Source: JAKVCB01 sp965243695
GTDB lineage: Bacteria > Planctomycetota > Planctomycetia > Pirellulales > Lacipirellulaceae
Assembly: GCA_965243695.1 (NCBI GenBank)
Contig: CBDEWC010000009.1
Coordinates: 186,001-250,000, forward strand
DNA: 64,000 nucleotides
Reading direction: 5' to 3'
Below, in pieces: positions 9,194 through 18,328 of the stretch; position 1 is the stretch's first letter, and every line of letters starts with the position of its first letter. A program made the translations under genes and the position numbers. The notes beneath the pieces were generated by a model that worked only from the letters and a program-made list of their open reading frames with translations, did no database searches and was not told the DNA's origin.

Positions 9194-9826
9194 TCAAATA
9201 AGCCTGAGCGCACCCTGCGACAATGCACAGAGGTCGACGGCCGGGATGCGGCTAACGTCGACCGCTCCAATGCCACTGGTGTCGACGGTCATGGGAATCC
9301 GGATCGCACCCATCGAAAAAACGCGGTCGACCGCCACGAGGGCTGCGGAGTCGCCGGTGATACCCTCGGTAGTGAAATCCTCACCTTCCTGGCCACCGAG
9401 ATTCTCAAGCACCATGTCTGAAATTGGGTCGATGATCGGCTCGCCTTCCTGCCCGCCGAGATTCTCAAGCACCCTGTCTAAAACGGGGTCTGCGATCGGC
9501 TCGCCTTCCTGGCCACCGAACTGATGGGTGAGGTGGGCTGCCTCATGAGCGGCAGTATGGAGCAGTTCACGTTCTTCGTTTTCGAAGGACTGGGTAGGCG
9601 TTAAGGTATCGGTAGAAATCTGTGGTAAATTTGCAGCGGGCATCTGGTAATCGCCGCACAAACCACATGCATGGCACCGATACCCTTCCGTGTTGTCAGG
9701 CTTTGCAACAATTGCGGTATCTGGAAGATCAGCGGCCGCACCTCCTACGAAGTCAGCTGCAAACAACTGCTTGGCTTCGAGAGCTTCAAACTGGCCACGG
9801 CGTTTCGAGTATTTTGAGAGACTCAT
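9194..9826 (-). CDS. LEPR-type repeat protein of unknown function
   Basis: The 210-residue product begins with a basic head and QFEALEAKQLFAAD (residues 12-25), a variant of the LE-PR-LFA motif found at the start of many exported planctomycete proteins. A CHACGLCGDY segment (about 51-60) could bind metal. Residues about 100-160 hold three imperfect copies of a block built on GGQEGEPIxDPVxDxVLENL, the last ending GGQEGEDFTTEG. AAGGA stands about 9 bases before ATG 9826. There is no recognisable enzyme domain. The repeats are coding and in phase, so they are part of the protein and not a DNA-level array. The function is unknown. Confidence 0.8.
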   Translation of the reverse strand: MSLSKYSKRRGQFEALEAKQLFAADFVGGAAADLPDTAIVAKPDNTEGYRCHACGLCGDYQMPAANLPQISTDTLTPTQSFENEERELLHTAAHEAAHLTHQFGGQEGEPIADPVLDRVLENLGGQEGEPIIDPISDMVLENLGGQEGEDFTTEGITGDSAALVAVDRVFSMGAIRIPMTVDTSGIGAVDVSRIPAVDLCALSQGALRLI

Positions 9827-10367
9827 CGTGAGGTTTCCTTCCGTTGGGTCGGGTGCGACAGGAACAGGCCAACCGTTGGCCCTTTGTTGGACTGAGCTAC
9901 CAACACCAGGGGGTTCCGGCAGGTTCCGAAAAGGGGTTTATTTATCTCAGAATGAGACCGGAGGTGTAGAAAGGCCCAGTGTTTGGGCAGGGTTTTGCGA
10001 TCTGTAGCAGATCACCCGCGTGGCACTCGAACCGCCGCGCCGCCCACTAACGGGGCCTTTGGATCGTCATGCTTTCGGTCGCCGGCTAGCCAGAAGCAGT
10101 TCTCGCGGAGTTGAACCCACATCTGCCAAGAGGGTTTCCTATCACGCGGCGTCTTTAAGAACACTTCTGTTATTTTGGCGAACTCGGTTATCGCTCGCTA
10201 TCTCGTTTCTGGACAGATATAGTTGATGGGGATGACGACGGTGGATTGTCGCCACAAATACCCTATTCGCACATTCACCATGCCCAACTGGGTAAATTGA
10301 GAACATCGAACTTGTCCCAGATGAGGGACGCGGAAAAACAGGCACAGATGAACTCCGGGAGCGTCCG
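9827..10367. other. Divergent intergenic region
   Basis: No supported gene. The region separates the minus-strand LEPR gene from the plus-strand 1023-residue protein, so both promoters should lie here. The open frames seen are short and without protein character. Confidence 0.5.
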
Positions 10368-13300
10368 ATGAGAAAATGGATTGCGTTTGCATCACTGTGG
10401 ATGTTTTCAGTGTGGTGCGCCTCTGCCGCGACACAGACGATCGATGCCAAACTCGCCAGTCAGTCGGAGAGTTGGAGCGTCAGCAGGATCAGCAGCATCA
10501 AGTGCATGCAATGTGGCATGCCAGGCGCCCGGCTGGTCTTTGAAGTCATCGTTCCGGCGCCTGGCGGTCGTTACAAGCTCGATGTCTCGCTGGTGAAGGC
10601 CTTCGATGGGAGCTACCTGAATGTTTTGTTCGACGGTGAACTGCTGGTCGAGTTCGACAACTTCGCGGCCATAAACGGCCCCGCTACGGTTCCGGTCTTC
10701 GATCGTTTCGTTGCCGCCGGCAAACATACGGTTACCCTAAAGAACATGGGGCAGAAGAAGGCCAGCGGCGGCAACTATCAATACATACGCACACTCGAGA
10801 TTACGTCACAGGACGGAAGTCAGGCCTGGCAGCTCGACGAGGGCGGTTTCACTTTCGAGCCGGCACAGGAAGGCAGCGACGACGGTCGGGCAGCCCTGCC
10901 GCCGCGGTTGCAGGCAACTCCGTTCGATGTTCCGCAAGACAATGAAGCCGCCGACGTGTTCGCACATGCATTGGTCAACGTCAATGGGGTCGTGTTTCGC
11001 GTTCCCAAGGTCGTGGATATTCCGGAAACGGGATTTCAGCTGGAGGACCAGGAGCCGCTCGAGATGGACCTGCCGCCCGACGCCCGCGAACTCTTCCTGC
11101 TGCTGTGGTCGAAGATTCCGGCCGCAGACCGGTGGAGCGGCCCGCCCCAAACGCCGATCGGGCCGATCACACAGAGCGAGCGGTTCACTGCCGAAATCGT
11201 TTATGCCGACGGCACCAGTGATCACCTGATTCCCTTCAACCAGACCACCAGGCGATACGGTCTGGAAAACGGGCTTGCCCCGTACGTGTTGCACCCGGCT
11301 CCGGGCAAGCAGCCGCAACAGCTTGTTCTGCACGACAAAGTGAACCAGTGCTCCTTTGCCGTGGTGGCGCTGACTTGCAACTCCGCAGCGCTGATCGCAG
11401 TGGAGCCGGGGGTCAAGGAAAGTTGTGCGTGGCATCGGGCGGCCAGGAAAATACAGGAGCCGGTAGGCACGGATCGGATCGACGAGGCCAAGGTCGATCC
11501 GCAGCATGCGGTCGTCTCGAGTGAGAAGATCTCTGCCGAGATCACGCTGGCCGACGGGCTGCGTTGGAGTCGTCTCGGTTCGCCCCGGTACGGCAGCGTC
11601 GGGCTCGATCGCTCGCCGGTGTTCGCCGTACGCGACGGTGACGGCTGGATCGGTTCAGATCAATGGCGGGTCGTCGATACGACGGTCGCGGGAGATGGGG
11701 TGTCGATCGATCTGGCGTACCAGGACGGCGACCTCCACCTCAAGAGCACCGTTACTTTGGATCCAGCTCCGGGGGGGAAAATGGCCGTCGGTCTGACCCT
11801 GGTGAATGGCGGCAACAAGCCGTTCCTCGGACGCGTCAGGTTTCCGATCCTCGAAGGCCTGAAACTGGGGTCGCTGACGGATACCTGGTATTTTTTTCCA
11901 CGTGACGGCGGCGCGATGATTCACTATGACGAGGCCAACCTCTACGGGACACACGGTGCCGAGCACCCGCTGCAGGTCGATTCGTTCTTCAACCCCGAGG
12001 CGGGGTACGCGGTGACGCTGCTGAGCAACGACCTCGACGGCCAGTTTCGCTGGTACGACGTCGGCAAGAATGAACGGGGCGGCTGGTACCGGCAGGAGTT
12101 CCTCGAGAAGCGGATCGCTGCCGGCGAGGCCTGGACGTTGCCGACATGTATCGTGGCGATTTCACAGGGGGATTGGCGGGAGAGTTTTCGCTTGTACAGG
12201 GAGTGGGTGCGCACCTGGTACCAACCAAAGCCGCCGGCCCAGGACTGGTACAAGAACTCGTTCGTTCACAGCTGGCATGTTCCCGATTCGAACCCGGATG
12301 ACAAGGCGGATTTCATGGCCAGTGCAGAACCCGGCCGTAAGGCGTTCGGCTATGCCAACTCCCTGACCTTCTATGCCTGGCACGTGCGCGAGGGACAGGA
12401 CGAACCAAACGCCGGATACTCAGGCCAATACGGCAGGAATGCCACCTGGTGGGTTGGCGGTGAGGATCATTTTCGTGCATCGATCAAAAAGGCACGGGAC
12501 GCGGGCATCGCCATCAGCCTGTACACCAACGCCCTGATCATCAACGACAAGGCCGAGCCCTATGGCGCGAGACGCCCCGAGTTCGACGCTCTAGGGACCG
12601 TGACCGACAATGCCAACACCCTGGGCTACCGGCCTTGCATGGGGATGGAAGAATGGATCGATTATATGGTCACCTGTCAGAAGTACCTGACGGCCGACCT
12701 CGGCGCCCGTATTGTCTACCTCGACGAAATGGGACATGGCGGCCGGGTCTGTTACCGAAAAGATCACCCGCACAAATCGCCGGAACCGTACTATGACGGC
12801 GAACGCGAATTGACCAGACGCATACAGGCCGCGGTGGCGGAGGAGGTGACGATATGCTCAGAGAATCTTCCGGAAGATATCCGGCTGCAATACCAGAATG
12901 CCTTCTACAACGCCGGCATCGGGCGCGGTGTCAGGCCACATGCAACGGTGCCGATGAACATGGCCAGGTTTGCCTTTCCCGATATCAAGTGCTTTAACCT
13001 GATCTACCACTATGAAATGAAAGACCAGAATTGGGACCTGCTCAAGTTCGTCCTGTTCAACGGCGACTCCTACGGCCTGTCCCGTTCCTACAACCCCGAA
13101 GGCTACTTCAGCGAGGTAGCGATCCGGGAGCACAAGCGGATGTTTCACATTCTCCACGAGAACGCCGATGTGTTCACTTCGTTCGACGTCGAGCCTTTCA
13201 TCCCTGCGGAGATCCCGGGAGTCTTCGTCAATCGCTTCCGCCGCGGCGAAAAGACGATCTGGACGGTCTTCAACGGCGGCTACAGGACGGCCAGGGGTAA

Positions 13301-13439
13301 ACTACTCGAAATCGAGCCCAAGCCGGGCGCGGCCTATGTCGATTTATGGAAAGGTGCGCCTGTTTCCGCCGAGGATGGGGGGCTCGTCGTGGAGATTGGC
13401 CCGCGCGAGGTTGCCTGCATCACCACTACTGCAGACTAA
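10368..13439 (+). CDS. Large exported glycosidase-like protein (1023 aa)
   Basis: A signal peptide (1-21, ending WCASA) is followed by a carbohydrate-binding jelly-roll-like domain (about 22-145; PGGRYKLDVSLVKAF and AGKHTVTLKNMG), a long beta-sandwich region (about 180-610), and a putative TIM barrel from about 630 to 930. In the barrel, VYLDEMGHGG (about 782-791) and ICSENLPEDI (about 828-837) place acidic residues at strand ends as in retaining glycosidases. A small beta domain ends the protein. The architecture resembles planctomycete DUF6259-type proteins. GGGAG lies 7 bases before ATG 10368. The gene is monocistronic and convergent with the next gene. The activity is unknown; a role on polysaccharide is inferred. 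Confidence 0.85.
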   Translation: MRKWIAFASLWMFSVWCASAATQTIDAKLASQSESWSVSRISSIKCMQCGMPGARLVFEVIVPAPGGRYKLDVSLVKAFDGSYLNVLFDGELLVEFDNFAAINGPATVPVFDRFVAAGKHTVTLKNMGQKKASGGNYQYIRTLEITSQDGSQAWQLDEGGFTFEPAQEGSDDGRAALPPRLQATPFDVPQDNEAADVFAHALVNVNGVVFRVPKVVDIPETGFQLEDQEPLEMDLPPDARELFLLLWSKIPAADRWSGPPQTPIGPITQSERFTAEIVYADGTSDHLIPFNQTTRRYGLENGLAPYVLHPAPGKQPQQLVLHDKVNQCSFAVVALTCNSAALIAVEPGVKESCAWHRAARKIQEPVGTDRIDEAKVDPQHAVVSSEKISAEITLADGLRWSRLGSPRYGSVGLDRSPVFAVRDGDGWIGSDQWRVVDTTVAGDGVSIDLAYQDGDLHLKSTVTLDPAPGGKMAVGLTLVNGGNKPFLGRVRFPILEGLKLGSLTDTWYFFPRDGGAMIHYDEANLYGTHGAEHPLQVDSFFNPEAGYAVTLLSNDLDGQFRWYDVGKNERGGWYRQEFLEKRIAAGEAWTLPTCIVAISQGDWRESFRLYREWVRTWYQPKPPAQDWYKNSFVHSWHVPDSNPDDKADFMASAEPGRKAFGYANSLTFYAWHVREGQDEPNAGYSGQYGRNATWWVGGEDHFRASIKKARDAGIAISLYTNALIINDKAEPYGARRPEFDALGTVTDNANTLGYRPCMGMEEWIDYMVTCQKYLTADLGARIVYLDEMGHGGRVCYRKDHPHKSPEPYYDGERELTRRIQAAVAEEVTICSENLPEDIRLQYQNAFYNAGIGRGVRPHATVPMNMARFAFPDIKCFNLIYHYEMKDQNWDLLKFVLFNGDSYGLSRSYNPEGYFSEVAIREHKRMFHILHENADVFTSFDVEPFIPAEIPGVFVNRFRRGEKTIWTVFNGGYRTARGKLLEIEPKPGAAYVDLWKGAPVSAEDGGLVVEIGPREVACITTTAD

Positions 13440-13474
13440 TCAGGGGAGACCTCCTGTTACCAATCCATTGAGGT

Positions 13475-13505
13475 AAAAAACCAGGGGGGAGTGCTTCACC
13501 CCTGG
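13475..13505 (-). terminator. Rho-independent terminator after the sugar-dehydrogenase-like gene
   Basis: On the minus strand a 7-bp stem CCAGGGG/CCCCTGG (13499-13505 with 13481-13487, loop 11 nt) is followed by six T residues (13475-13480). It lies 30 bp past the stop of the 13536-15368 gene and between converging genes. Confidence 0.7.
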
Positions 13506-13535
13506 AGGGCCCGCACAGACCCTCAGCCACAAACA

Positions 13536-15368
13536 TCACTCGCACCGCACTCGAGGCGGCACGCCTACCACGGCCAAGGGGGCCAAGAGGGCGAAGAGGG
13601 CCAAGAGCAGCGTGGCCGGTTCGGGAACAGGTTCTGAGGAACCACTGGCTGCGGACTGGCCGAAGTGGGTTTTCCAGACTCCATAGTCGTGCAGGCCGAC
13701 AAACCCATCGCCGTTGCCGTCGGCCGGCAGGCGAAAGCCCCTTTCGCCCAGCCCATCGCGCCAGAGGGTGTAGTCGGCTGCGTCGACCGCGCCATTGCGG
13801 TTGGTGTCGCCGGATAGAGGGACTGAATTGGTGACCAGATAAACCGTGCCGTTGCGCTTTGACGAGATGTACATTTCTCCGAACACGCCTTCGCCAAACC
13901 GCACATCAGTCCGCGACTGATTCAACAGATCGAGAAAGTTGTCGAAAATCTGCGGGTCGGTGGCAGGATTATTGTCGTGGTCTAGCGCCAGTTGCAGTTG
14001 GTGGATGGTCGCTTGGGTCAGTTCGTGTGGTTCGTCTCGAGTGGGATCGTCAGGGTCGAGTTGAATAACCGCGGCGAGCATTTCCGCGAAGTCGACGTGA
14101 TAGACGTTGCCGTCGTGGCCACCGAAATCGCTCAAGATCAATTGATTGTGCAAATTTGGATCGGTGCCGTTTTGGATCACATGCCCGCTGGCGATCGCAT
14201 TGCCGGTTCTGGCTTGACCCGCGACCGCCGGACCGTGGTCGTATTGCGCAGCCGGAAAGATGTATCCCAATTCCGCTTCGTTGGCCGAAAGATCGTCGAC
14301 GCCAGTGATGTAGCCGGAATTAGCATGCCACTCCGGGATCTGTAAATGAACGAATGTTCCTTCACGATCCGTCCACCCGAAGTTGCCGCCGGAAACAATC
14401 AGATTGATCTCTTCGATATTATTGCGGCCGATATCGCCGACCAGGATGTGTACGTTGCCTTCATTATCGCGGTTGAACGAATAGGTGTGCGGATTGCGGA
14501 ACCCGTAGGCGTAGATCTCCTTCAGTACGTTCGGGTCTTCGCTGTCGGCAAACGGATTCGATGTGGGAATCGTGTAACGATTGTCACCGACCGGAAGTGG
14601 ATCGATCCGGAACATCACGCCCATGCTATTGTCCAGGTGCAGCGGGTCGTCGGCGGGCGAATCTTTCGAGTTGGCATCGCCATGCGTCAAATAGAGCAGG
14701 CCGTAGTCCTCATCGCTGGGCTTGGCGTACGGATTGAATTTTGCCTGCTTGATTGGATGGTCGAATACCGGCATCGTGACGCGAAACAACTCGCGGTAGG
14801 AGGCGGGATCGACTTCGCCTGTGGTGTGATCGAAAGTCCATTCGACCAGCACGCCGTCGCTGGTGACGTTGGAGCCGACGGTGCTGTTGCCGAGATAAAA
14901 GTGCCCATCGGGGCTGGAGGGCCGCGTTTCGATTAGCGACGTGTAGAGCTTGCCGTAGCCGGGTGTGGTCTCGTGATTGAAGTTGGGATGAAAGGCGACC
15001 GACTGGAGTCCTTGTTGTCCACTACGGCCGAAGATGGATCGGCCCGTGGCGATTTGCACGGCACTCCCCACGTTGAACCACGGCGAGGCCGTCGCCGCAC
15101 CGTGTGGCCCGCCGTCGACCGTATAGATGATGGTCTCTTGGGTTGTCACATACAGCCGACTGTCGCCGGGCCGTGTAATCATCGAGATGATGTTGTTCGT
15201 GTTGCTCGGTAGCGTAACGTATGGGCGCAGTTCAAGGTGGAATTCCGACAGCATGATATTGTCGTTGAGGAGATCCTGTCCGAATGCCGAGCACGGCACA
15301 CCAATCGCGCCGACCCACGATGAACACGCGAGGATGAGAGTACCGTACCTGTGAATACCGCCCATCAT
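13536..15368 (-). CDS. PQQ-type sugar dehydrogenase-like propeller with dockerin repeat and PEP-CTERM tail
   Basis: From ATG 15368 the 610-residue product has a signal peptide (about 1-30, ending PCSAFG), a six-bladed propeller of the glucose/sorbosone dehydrogenase type (about 40-510; LLYLTHGDANSKDSP and IYAYGFRNPHTYSFNR are typical), a dockerin-like calcium repeat (GDTNRNGAVDAADYTLWRDG then GNGDGFVGLHDYGVWKTHFG) and the tail PVPEPATLLLALFALLAPL. A longer frame opens at 15497, but its extra 43 residues come before the signal peptide and look non-coding. Soluble PQQ enzymes oxidise sugars in the periplasm; whether PQQ is bound is not proven. The final codons carry a degenerate copy of the tail palindrome (13540-13564). 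Confidence 0.88.
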   Translation of the reverse strand: MMGGIHRYGTLILACSSWVGAIGVPCSAFGQDLLNDNIMLSEFHLELRPYVTLPSNTNNIISMITRPGDSRLYVTTQETIIYTVDGGPHGAATASPWFNVGSAVQIATGRSIFGRSGQQGLQSVAFHPNFNHETTPGYGKLYTSLIETRPSSPDGHFYLGNSTVGSNVTSDGVLVEWTFDHTTGEVDPASYRELFRVTMPVFDHPIKQAKFNPYAKPSDEDYGLLYLTHGDANSKDSPADDPLHLDNSMGVMFRIDPLPVGDNRYTIPTSNPFADSEDPNVLKEIYAYGFRNPHTYSFNRDNEGNVHILVGDIGRNNIEEINLIVSGGNFGWTDREGTFVHLQIPEWHANSGYITGVDDLSANEAELGYIFPAAQYDHGPAVAGQARTGNAIASGHVIQNGTDPNLHNQLILSDFGGHDGNVYHVDFAEMLAAVIQLDPDDPTRDEPHELTQATIHQLQLALDHDNNPATDPQIFDNFLDLLNQSRTDVRFGEGVFGEMYISSKRNGTVYLVTNSVPLSGDTNRNGAVDAADYTLWRDGLGERGFRLPADGNGDGFVGLHDYGVWKTHFGQSAASGSSEPVPEPATLLLALFALLAPLAVVGVPPRVRCE

Positions 15369-15809
15369 GCATCCCGTTGACAAAAAATGGCACCGCGCAT
15401 CAAAAATCGGCCCGCCCAGACCAGGGTTCATGATACCAAGAGGCAGGCCGAAAATGAGAGGGAAAACTCCTGGCGGAGGATAAAGCACCACCCGCACAAT
15501 TGGTAAGTGAGAACCTTCCGGTGTGTGTGCCAGGTGGGTTCGTGATTTGAACAGGTGTGCAAGGGTGATCGGCCCATGCTTTTGAAACCGCTTTCGCTTG
15601 GCCGCTGTAAAGTCGGGCGACGTCCGGTGGTGGGGGGCTAGAGTAAGCCGGCTCTTTTAGGTCCCGGGCTATTGGTTGCCCGCGCTATTGGTTCCCCGCA
15701 CTTCAGCGCTGCTTGGGCCGGTTGGATCTCATGTTTCCCCAGTCAGGGCGGGCGATTAGCTTCGCGGAAGCGGCAGGCGTCCGCGCTTGCCAAGCGCTCC
15801 GCTGGTGTT

Positions 15810-15851
15810 GCAACACCGACGGGACTAACGAGTTACCAACGATCCAATTGG
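15810..15851. repeat. Direct repeat flanking pentapeptide gene, left copy
   Basis: A 42-bp stretch starting GCAACACCGACGGGACTAAC matches 17080-17121 with two mismatches. Weaker similarity extends about 25 bp further left in both copies. The pair brackets 1.2 kb that contains the hairpin and the pentapeptide gene. Confidence 0.85.
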
Positions 15852-16033
15852 AGCCGCGGGCGTTATCCAACCAAGGGCGGTTTGCTTGGCAGAAAGCATG
15901 TTTGGCGCGTGTCGTTGCAGAATTCGTACATAAAACCTTTGTAACCCCCCGGGCGTTTATATATACTTAGGCCAGTTCCGACTCAGGTCACATGAAGAAA
16001 CGCTAATGCAGCCTACAACTACCGCGAAGATTC

Positions 16034-16088
16034 AAAAAAGCCGCCGCTGCTTTGTGTAATTACTGCACAAGGTGACGGTGGCTTTTTT
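16034..16088. terminator. Strong hairpin with A-run and T-run
   Basis: AAAAAAGCCGCCG pairs with CGGTGGCTTTTTTT, and CTTTGTG pairs with CACAAG further in, around an AT-rich loop. This is a textbook bidirectional terminator shape. No gene ends just before it on the plus strand, so it may close a small RNA or act as a leader attenuator for the gene at 16187. Confidence 0.7.
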
Positions 16089-16186
16089 TGTGCAACTACC
16101 CGCGCAAAACAAATCAACGAATGAGTTTAAAGAGTCTTTTTGTTGACAACGTCCGCACGATACTTTTCACCCTACTGAGTCGCACC

Positions 16187-17056
16187 ATGAACCGTTTCTT
16201 TCAACCGGCTATAACCGCTGTCCTGCTCAGCGCCGCGTTGGTCGTTATTGCCGTGACGTTGCTTAGTGGTTCTGTTGCCCAAGGGGCAGCGACTTATATA
16301 AAAACGGATGGGACCATTGTTGATCCCATCATGGACAACGGGGGCAGCCCGCATTTCTACAGTGGGAATGGCCTGGAACCCGGCGCGGACCTGTCCTACG
16401 CTAGCCTGTTTGACGCGAACGTGAACAGCGCGGACCTGACCGGCGCGGACCTGACCGGCGCAACGCTGGTTGACGCGAACCTGAACAACGCGGACCTGGA
16501 CAACGCGGACCTGGAATTCGCGTACCTGAGCTACGCGAACCTGAACAACGCGAGCCTGGACGACGCGGACCTGTCCGGCGCATACCTGGACTCCGCGAAG
16601 CTGACTGACGCGGACCTGACCGGCGCAACACTGGTTGACGCGAATCTGTCCGGCGCGAACCTGTACCACACGAACCTGAAGAACGCGAACCTGTACGGCG
16701 TGAACCTGGCCGGCGCGTACCTGGACTCCGCGAACCTGTACGGCGCAACGCTGGTTGACGCGGACCTGGCCAACGCGACCCTGACCGACGCGGACCTGAC
16801 CGGCGCGCACCTGGACTACGCGAACCTGAACGGCGCAACCTTCAGTACCGGCACTACTCTTTACGACGGGCAGACCGTGCTGCAGCATGGTTATCATGAT
16901 GATCCAGCAGGTCTGCAGGTCTACCTGAAGGCATCTCCTGTCTGGGCCAGTTCCGCCAGCAATCTAACCATTGTCGTCCCCGAGCCACACACAATTCTGT
17001 TAGCATCGCTGGCCAGTATGGGGCTGACGTGGCGCCGGCGGCGCTTTGCAAGTTAG
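16187..17056 (+). CDS. Pentapeptide-repeat PEP-CTERM protein
   Basis: From ATG 16187 (289 residues) the product has a signal peptide (about 1-35, ending VAQGA), the family head TYIKTDGTIVDPIMDN and SPHFYSGNGLEPGADLS, some 30 A(N/D)L pentapeptides (about 67-215) forming a long predicted beta helix, the module FSTGTTLYDGQTVLQHGYH, and the tail VVPEPHTILLASLASMGLTW ending in Arg-rich residues. A frame open from 16088 adds 33 residues before the signal peptide and is less likely. The DNA of the repeat zone is itself repetitive (GACCTG-type steps), which favours copy-number change. The tail sequence differs from the palindrome-bearing copies. Direct repeats flank the segment. Confidence 0.9.
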   Translation: MNRFFQPAITAVLLSAALVVIAVTLLSGSVAQGAATYIKTDGTIVDPIMDNGGSPHFYSGNGLEPGADLSYASLFDANVNSADLTGADLTGATLVDANLNNADLDNADLEFAYLSYANLNNASLDDADLSGAYLDSAKLTDADLTGATLVDANLSGANLYHTNLKNANLYGVNLAGAYLDSANLYGATLVDADLANATLTDADLTGAHLDYANLNGATFSTGTTLYDGQTVLQHGYHDDPAGLQVYLKASPVWASSASNLTIVVPEPHTILLASLASMGLTWRRRRFAS

Positions 17057-17079
17057 CGTGCCAAACGCCTCGCCGGTTC

Positions 17080-17121
17080 GCAACACCGACGGGACTAACG
17101 AATTACCAAAGATCCAATTGG
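17080..17121. repeat. Direct repeat flanking pentapeptide gene, right copy
   Basis: This is the right partner of 15810-15851 in the same orientation, 42 bp with two differences. It begins 24 bp after the stop codon of the pentapeptide gene. Confidence 0.85.
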
Positions 17122-17191
17122 CATCCTCGCCCCTTGTTGCCGCAGCGGAGGCGCAACCTTCGGCGTACTCTTGGGAGACATGGGTCACGAG

Positions 17192-18217
17192 CTACTGGTA
17201 GTCGGGAATGACTTCACCATCGTGAATGTTGGCAAGTCTGGCCAATACGAGACCGTCGACCTCCGGCTTGAGTGATTGCACGCTGCCGTCACAGAACACA
17301 AATTGGCAGATCCCGCCGGGGTGACTGCTGCCAAAATTTTTGACGAGCAGGTTTCTTAGTGTAAATGGATCGTCTGTGTGTGTGGGCGAGGGCACGATGA
17401 AGAAATCGAGTTGAACGGCGCCGGTAGAACTTACCATTCCCGCCCGACGCACGTAATTGTTCACATGGTTGTCGTTATAGAAACTGTTATCTGCGTACTC
17501 GCGTTTTCCAAAATGATCGGGGTGCATGTATTTCTCACCGACGAGAAACGTTTGTGAAAGGCCGTCGGTAACGTCTTTCCATTTTCGCTGGGCTGTCCAG
17601 CCCAAAGCTAGCGTATCCGGGCAGGGTGCACCGTCATGCGACCTTTCGTCCTCTTGTTCCTTGGTGCGGAGTGCCATGCCATTATTTCCTCCGCCATAGT
17701 ACCAATTGGGTACCGCCTGATGGTCCCCTCCATTAAGTGCGTAGTCTGCCAGTGCACCTGGGACATGGGTGCCCGAACAGTTGCCACCACTTCCCTGATC
17801 GCCACTCACACTGAGTCCAACGGAACGTCTGGATGGGCAGTAATATTCAGCCATCTGCGTTTCCACGATTCCCGGCGAATCCCGGTTTGCAGCCCAATAC
17901 ATCTTTGCGGCATTGGCCTGGTCGTAGAGTGACCCTGCCTCCATGTAGGGCATGATCAGCACCAACCAGGTGGCATGTCCAATCCCGGTAAGCGCGGGTG
18001 GAGGCACGGCACGTTTGGTCGATTCAAAATTATGGAACGCCAATCCAATCTGCTTGAGATGATTGGTGCACTGCGTTCGGCGTGCGGCCTCCCTGGCGGC
18101 TTGGACCGCGGGCAGCAGAAGGGCAATCAGAATGCCGATAATTGCAATCACGACCAGGAGCTCAACCAGCGTAAACCCGCGCCACAATTGTCTCGGCTCT
18201 TCTCTGCTGGACAACAT
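17192..18217 (-). CDS. DUF1559 pseudopilin-like protein
   Basis: The 341-residue protein has a prepilin-type N-terminus: RGFTLVELLVVIAIIGILIA (about residues 14-33) is the methylation and transmembrane segment, with cleavage expected before the Phe. LLPAVQAAREAARR and the DUF1559 body follow, and the C-terminal FCDGSVQSL (about 311-319) is the family H-x-DG signature region. These proteins are hugely expanded in planctomycetes and are thought to be exported by a type II-like system. Their role is not established. The length is typical. It stands between the pentapeptide gene (convergent) and the propeller gene (divergent). Confidence 0.95.
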   Translation of the reverse strand: MLSSREEPRQLWRGFTLVELLVVIAIIGILIALLLPAVQAAREAARRTQCTNHLKQIGLAFHNFESTKRAVPPPALTGIGHATWLVLIMPYMEAGSLYDQANAAKMYWAANRDSPGIVETQMAEYYCPSRRSVGLSVSGDQGSGGNCSGTHVPGALADYALNGGDHQAVPNWYYGGGNNGMALRTKEQEDERSHDGAPCPDTLALGWTAQRKWKDVTDGLSQTFLVGEKYMHPDHFGKREYADNSFYNDNHVNNYVRRAGMVSSTGAVQLDFFIVPSPTHTDDPFTLRNLLVKNFGSSHPGGICQFVFCDGSVQSLKPEVDGLVLARLANIHDGEVIPDYQ

Positions 18218-18328
18218 GATATTCCCGTTATTTTAGCCGTGCCGCCGTCAGTGGACATTGTAGCTGCAGGCGATCTGCGCGTCTAGCAAAACCTTTGCAC
18301 GCCTAACAGAAGGCGTTACAATGGGCCA

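Larger units (their letters stand above)
15369..16186. other. Long upstream region with repeat and hairpin
   Basis: No gene is supported. The region holds the left copy of a 42-bp direct repeat (15810-15851) and a strong hairpin at 16034-16088, described separately. Confidence 0.55.

Noticed and set aside
9380..9530. Regularly spaced direct repeats that could suggest a CRISPR array
   Set aside because: Only three imperfect units, in phase with codons, and explained by the GGQEGEP protein repeats of the LEPR gene. No leader and no cas genes.
13992..14936. Plus-strand frames opposite the sugar-dehydrogenase-like gene
   Set aside because: Antisense shadows; the minus strand carries the propeller, dockerin and PEP-CTERM signatures continuously.
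16172..16897. Long antisense open frames opposite the pentapeptide gene (Val/Gln/Arg- or Ser/Gly/Arg-rich)
   Set aside because: They are mirror readings of the repetitive GACCTG-type codons; all frames stay open there. The sense strand has the signal peptide, caps and PEP-CTERM tail.
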